Assembly: GCF_002797395.1 (NCBI RefSeq)
Contig: NZ_KZ454943.1
Location: forward strand, 1,662,308-1,726,307
Origin: Bacillus solitudinis
GTDB taxonomy: Bacteria; Bacillota; Bacilli; Bacillales; Bacillaceae_D
DNA: 64,000 nt
Reading direction: 5' to 3'
Positions 59,797-64,000 of this stretch are shown here, in pieces. Positions within the stretch are counted from its first letter, which is position 1, and every line of letters starts with the position of its first letter. A model generated the notes under the pieces. The model had not been told where the DNA came from. It worked only from the letters and a program-made list of their open reading frames with translations, and searched no databases. The translations under genes and the position numbers were made by a program.

Positions 59797-61254
59797 ATGT
59801 ATTTAAAAAGGTTGCAGAGATCAGCAAAGCACGTCTTTGAGATGATGGCCGCATTTATTGAAACGAATACGTTTTATATTGCTTTCAATGATGGCCAATC
59901 CAATCGTATGTTCCAAACATTCAATAAAAAGAAAGTCCTATTGATTGAAGGATTTGAAACAATGTTTAAGGATGCTTACTGAAGGCTTACCATAGAGGGC
60001 GGTCGGGAACCGCTTGCGATATCTGATTTAACCGTACATCCATTAACAAAGGACCATGAACTGACAAAACGATTCAAGAGCTATCTTGGAACACCTATTA
60101 CGTCGAGTGACGGATCCGTGATTGGTACACTCTGTGCAACTGATTCAGTTACCTTCGATTTTAAAGAGAAGCACAAAGCCTTTATAAAGACTATGGCCCA
60201 ATACGTTTCAACCATTATTGAACTAGATGAAGAAATCGCCAAAAAAGAACAGGCGCAAAAACGATTAAATAATCACAATCAAATTTTGACCTCGATCGCT
60301 AGAGGGGCCCCTCTCGAAAAAGTGTTGGAGACCATTTGCTACACTGTTGAGGAAATGGGTGCGGGGGTTCGGTGCTCTGTTCTTGGATTCAATAAAGATA
60401 CGGAACGCCTTTCTTTAATTGCCGCTCCTAGCTTTCCGAATGAGTTTAAACAGCGTCTAAATGGGCTGGCAATTGGTCCAAAGCATGGATCCTGTGGCAC
60501 AGCAGCTTATCGAAAAGAATTAGTTGCCGTCTCTGATATTAGTCTTGATCCTTTATGGGACGTCGGACGTGAAAGGGTTTTAAAAGAAGGTTTACGAGCA
60601 TGTTGGTCTATACCCATTCTCTCCTCAGCGAATGAAGTCTTAGGTACCTTTGCGATGTATTACCCTGAGCAAAGAACGCCAACTGTTGAAGAAATAGAAC
60701 GTCTTGAACAGTTTTCCTCACTTGCTTCGATTGCGTTAGAGAAAAAGCGAGATGAAGAATTTATTCACTTTTTAGCCTATCATGATGAATTAACGCAATT
60801 ACCGAACAGGCGGTACTTAATAAAGTATCTCGACACAGCATTCCAAGAAACGAACTCCCTCTTTATGATGATTCTAGATTTAGATGAATTTAAGGAAATT
60901 AATGATACACATGGGCATCTAGCTGGGGATGACGTGTTAATAGAGATCACAGATCGAATTAAACCATGTATCGAGAGCGAGGGATTTGTTGCTAGATTAG
61001 GCGGAGATGAGTTCGCCTTCGTTCTTCAAAACATGGATGAAGATAAAGCGAAGGATATTGCACTACAAGTTATCAATGCAGTCACAAAACCGGTGCTGTA
61101 CGAAGGGATTGGACTAGCGGTCACCGCTAGCATCGGAATCGCCTCTTTTCCAAGGAATGCTTCAACTATAACCGATTTAAAAAAGGCAGCAGATTATGCG
61201 ATGTATCAGGCGAAAAAGAGCGGGAAGAACTGCTTTGCGTTTTATGAGGGATGA
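59797..61254 (+). pseudogene. GAF-GAF-GGDEF diguanylate cyclase interrupted by an in-frame TGA
   Basis: From ATG 59797 (AAAGGAGG, 8 bases) 61 codons encode the start of a GAF domain, then TGA at 59980-59982 where the family often has Cys. The same frame continues without a break: REPLAISDLTVHPLTKDHEL, YLGTPITSSDGSVIGTLCAT complete GAF 1; a second GAF follows (HGSCGTAAYRKELVAVSDIS) and a GGDEF domain (YHDELTQLPNRRYLIKYLDT, LDEFKEINDTHGHLAGDDVL, RLGGDEFAFVL). The GGDEF signature is intact; the RxxD inhibitory site is not evident. It makes c-di-GMP if translated. A GTG at 60118 could restart translation and give 378 residues, but without a ribosome site. Either an allele with a point nonsense mutation or a truncated functional form. 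Confidence 0.8.
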
Positions 61255-61303
61255 CACTTATACAAAGGCAACTCCCCCATCTCACTCGCTCCCCAACCAT
61301 GGT

Positions 61304-61336
61304 GAAGAGACCCCTCAGCTCGTGAGGGGTCTCTTC
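61304..61336. terminator. Bidirectional-position terminator between convergent genes
   Basis: Perfect 14-bp stem GAAGAGACCCCTCA / TGAGGGGTCTCTTC with a 5-nt loop, between the cyclase and PL11 stops. The T tract is weak on both sides. Confidence 0.7.
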
Positions 61337-61346
61337 CTAATTCATA

Positions 61347-64000
61347 TTAATTTGATAGATTTACAAATTGTAAGAACTCATCCACCATTTTTGCCATTTG
61401 AGCACGTGTTGTAGAGGCTTTTGGGTTAAAGCTGTCGCGCTCATCTACAATACCCGCTTGTAATAATAGCTCAACATCAGCTTTCGCAAACGCACTTACG
61501 CTTGCATAATCAGCAAATGCCTCGCTTTTCTTTGAACCATCAAGCTTACTTTCGTCAAACTCAACAAGCTTCATTGCACGAGAAATCATCGCTGCGGCTT
61601 GTTCGCGTGTGACAACTGCGTATGCATCGAAGCTGCCATCATTTTTCCCCGTAATAATGCCTGCTTCTACAGCTGCCATTAACTCAGAGACATACCACTC
61701 ATCTCCGTTTACATCACTGAATTGTTGGTTGTATTCGCTTCTTGCTTCTAGACCAAGGCTTCGGGTAATTAGAACAGCCAAGTTGATGCGTGATGTTGGT
61801 GCATTTGGCATCACATCTCCGTTATTACCTTGGAAAATATGCTTCGCTGCTAATTTATCGAAGTGATCCTTTGCCCAGAATGTTACTGGTAAATCGTTAA
61901 AGCTAACTTCGCTTTCAACGACAACAAATGTTCCACTCGACATGCTCTTAAATGTCGCCACGTCTCCGTTGAATACTGTTGGTACAGATGTGTAACTGCC
62001 ATCCGCTTCAACCTTCATGACAACCGATCTCTCTGGGTTTACGTCCGCTGAAACAATAATTTCTCCTTCGACATAGCCAGTAAACTCATGAAGTTCAACT
62101 TCGTTTCCATCTACACTTGCTACAACTTTAAACTCAACATAGTTTGAGACAACGCTCTCTTTTGTACTTTGAGTCGTCACTTCAGGAGTGACCTCGTTGA
62201 TTGAAATCGTTAATTCAAAATCTTCGCTACCAAGCTGTGCAGAAAGATCTGCATAGTTCACTTGAGAAGCTGGGAAACGATATGTTCCCTCTTCCGACTC
62301 AATTTCAATGACGGCATTTGGGTTCTTTTCAGCCAAAAGTTTTGATACCGACGCGGGTACGTTCACTTCGCCTACTTCACCTGATTTTTTTTCGATATTC
62401 ACTGTTACTTTTTCGATAAAGTCTTCTTCTTCAATCATTTTTGTAAGCCGTTCTTTGTTTACGGTTGTTGTTACCTTTGTTTTTCCATCTTCCGTCGTTA
62501 CACGTTCTACCTTCACCACGTCATTATCGACAATTACTTGACCAGGCTCTGGAGTTGGTGTTGGTGGTGTTGGATTAGGTCTTGGGTTCGGACTTGCACC
62601 GCCACCTGATCCGTTACCTGGTTCAGCTGGTGCACCTGGCTCTTCAACATCTTCCGGTACGTAATAAACCTCCAGACCGTTTATGCGTCCGACGCCACCA
62701 ATTTCAATGTTCAATTGGCCGTCTGTGACTGTGACTGTTTCTTCTAGTGTTTCAAATTGCCCTGATGCCGAATTAATCGTTCCAAAATCTTCTCCCTCTA
62801 TAATAAAGGCAGAGGTATTAGAAGCAATGTCATCTCCAGCAATGATGCGCACAAGGTAATCTCCGTCACGAAGATCCGCTGTAAACTGATAATCTCCATT
62901 GATAACAAAGTCACGTCTAACATCATCTGGGCCGCCACGATCACGCTCTGCTACGGCTTTGTCTAGTCCATAGCCAATTTCGCTATCATAAATCATCGTA
63001 TTAGTCACTTGCTTCCAGCCATAAGAAACTGGACTTGTTGCTGAACCAAAGTCATATTTTACATTGAAATCATTAACGTTCACAATTTCAACTGCATTCA
63101 CACGTGCCCATGACCCAGTAAAACCAATATTCAATTGACCATCTGTTACTTTAACAGTTGTTTCGTATTCAGCAAATTCACCCGGCTCGGTGCGCGTACC
63201 GCCTTCACCTTCTTCATCTTCCAAAGTGAACGTTGTGTCATTGCTATCTGTCTGGGCACCTGTAATAACTTTTACATCGTACTCGCCGTCTGGAACATCG
63301 ACGATAAATTCACTTCCGTTTGCCAAAATGAAGTCGCGTCTTAAGTCATCTGGTGCACTTTGATCACGATTTCCATCTGCTGCTGCAGCAAACCCAAAGC
63401 CTGTTTCTTCATTATAGATCGTCGTATCTGTTACTCTTTCGTACCCATTTGCAATTGGACTTGATGCAGAACCGAAGTCAAAACGATATCCTGGTCCTAA
63501 ATCAATTACTTCTTCTAGTCCGTCAATTGCCGTTTGCAAAGCATTTAAAGCAGCATAAAGCTCATACTGATAGTTAATGGCTTCAAGATCTTCTTCTGCT
63601 TGAACAATTGCCGTTTGCAATGCTTCAAATGTATCTAACGTATAGGAATCATGTTCATTTGAAATAGCTTTTGCCTCTGCCAGTAATGCCTCCAGTTCAG
63701 ATACATCGATTTCAGGTCCTTCTTCTTCGATGAATTCTAATTCTCCAACGTTCGGAACGTCAATTTGGTCCCAATCAATATCCGTTGCAAAATAGAAGCT
63801 TGGGTAAGCAGGCTGATTGTACGCACTATTCTGCCATGCAATCCCTGTTCGATATTGAATATCATGCATGAGTGTGAACAATTTACGATCCGTCACCTCT
63901 GAACTTAAATGGATGCGAATCGCAGAACTATCTGCTGTTCTCACTAGTAATTCTTCTCTCCAGTCACCAAATACATCAGCAACTAAGGAAGGGTTTCCTT
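61347..64000 (-). CDS. SLH-anchored PL11 rhamnogalacturonan lyase, 3' part (runs off the window)
   Basis: At least 880 residues; the frame is open to the right edge, so the start and signal peptide lie beyond. The first visible part is the end of the PL11 propeller: VADVFGDWREELLVRTADSS, HDIQYRTGIAWQNSAYNQPA, YPSFYFATDIDWD, as in YesW/YesX. Then an acidic FIVAR-like helical segment (63500-63700), two beta modules (63130-63490 and 62650-63080; YRFDFGSASSPIANGYERVT and VKYDFGSATSPVSYGWKQVT) related to the N-domain of the CE12 protein, a Gly/Pro linker, a 200-residue module shared with the GDPD protein (61930-62545), and three SLH repeats (61347-61900; TSRINLAVLITRSL, VTREQAAAMISRAM, TTRAQMAKMVDEFL). 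It cleaves rhamnogalacturonan I at the cell surface. Confidence 0.85.
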   Translation of the reverse strand, partial: GNPSLVADVFGDWREELLVRTADSSAIRIHLSSEVTDRKLFTLMHDIQYRTGIAWQNSAYNQPAYPSFYFATDIDWDQIDVPNVGELEFIEEEGPEIDVSELEALLAEAKAISNEHDSYTLDTFEALQTAIVQAEEDLEAINYQYELYAALNALQTAIDGLEEVIDLGPGYRFDFGSASSPIANGYERVTDTTIYNEETGFGFAAAADGNRDQSAPDDLRRDFILANGSEFIVDVPDGEYDVKVITGAQTDSNDTTFTLEDEEGEGGTRTEPGEFAEYETTVKVTDGQLNIGFTGSWARVNAVEIVNVNDFNVKYDFGSATSPVSYGWKQVTNTMIYDSEIGYGLDKAVAERDRGGPDDVRRDFVINGDYQFTADLRDGDYLVRIIAGDDIASNTSAFIIEGEDFGTINSASGQFETLEETVTVTDGQLNIEIGGVGRINGLEVYYVPEDVEEPGAPAEPGNGSGGGASPNPRPNPTPPTPTPEPGQVIVDNDVVKVERVTTEDGKTKVTTTVNKERLTKMIEEEDFIEKVTVNIEKKSGEVGEVNVPASVSKLLAEKNPNAVIEIESEEGTYRFPASQVNYADLSAQLGSEDFELTISINEVTPEVTTQSTKESVVSNYVEFKVVASVDGNEVELHEFTGYVEGEIIVSADVNPERSVVMKVEADGSYTSVPTVFNGDVATFKSMSSGTFVVVESEVSFNDLPVTFWAKDHFDKLAAKHIFQGNNGDVMPNAPTSRINLAVLITRSLGLEARSEYNQQFSDVNGDEWYVSELMAAVEAGIITGKNDGSFDAYAVVTREQAAAMISRAMKLVEFDESKLDGSKKSEAFADYASVSAFAKADVELLLQAGIVDERDSFNPKASTTRAQMAKMVDEFLQFVNLSN

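Overview
The window looks like a chromosome segment of an endospore-forming, aerobic Bacillaceae (Bacillota). The evidence is strong AGGAGG ribosome sites with frequent TTG starts, an AT-rich base composition, spore genes (H-type SASP, gerQ, cwlJ, a YaaH/SleL-like LysM-GH18 protein), S-layer-homology (SLH) surface proteins, and a Bacillus-type eps-like cluster. Several surface proteins are very acidic, which would fit an alkaliphilic or halotolerant pectin degrader (genus-level placement is inference).

Layout. 0-5 kb: scattered genes (two VOC proteins, a GNAT, LysM-GH18, a small orphan) with a chemotaxis-receptor remnant. 5-10 kb: a 1,625-residue secreted chimera of CBM9-like, laminin-G-like and glycerophosphodiesterase domains that has lost its SLH anchor. 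10-14 kb: a pRiA4b-ORF3 protein, a 21/42-bp tandem repeat array, an SDR, and a divergent HxlR/nitroreductase pair. 14.4-20 kb: a three-gene operon (DUF2264, heparinase II/III-like lyase, GH88) beside a decayed LacI-type regulator and a cre-like site. 20-25 kb: YdcF protein, nucleotidyltransferase, Fic remnant, sspH, gerQ-cwlJ. 25-30 kb: phage DnaD-like remnant, two CE12 rhamnogalacturonan acetylesterases with a divergent AraC regulator. 29.7-32 kb: a graveyard of GGDEF, RAYT transposase, pRiA4b-ORF3 and IS3 fragments. 32-48 kb: a minus-strand exopolysaccharide operon. Its first genes (pglF/epsC, pglE/epsN, pglC/epsL, pglD/epsM types) predict N,N'-diacetylbacillosamine as the initiating sugar, followed by glycosyltransferases, UDP-HexNAc dehydrogenase, flippase, polymerase, acyltransferase, an asparagine-synthase-like protein, and a frameshifted UDP-glucose dehydrogenase. 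A prepilin-like gene sits inside it, and a terminator lies in its leader. 48-52 kb: a compact structured GC-rich element, small ORFs, a YwqE-type phosphatase, an SLH protein. 52-59.4 kb: a five-gene run encoding GNAT, three tandem phage-tail-collar proteins and a 1,512-residue Ig/cadherin-like SLH protein. 59.8-64 kb: a diguanylate cyclase interrupted by an in-frame TGA, and the 3' part of an SLH-anchored PL11 rhamnogalacturonan lyase that runs off the window.

Together, PL11 lyase, CE12 esterases, GH88 and lyase-like enzymes suggest surface-linked degradation of rhamnogalacturonan I or a similar uronate polymer. The exopolysaccharide operon, SLH proteins and tail-collar locus build or decorate the cell surface. 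The most unusual piece is the GNAT/collar/collar/collar/SLH-adhesin locus. Intergenic space is rich in short repeats of several families and in gene remnants.
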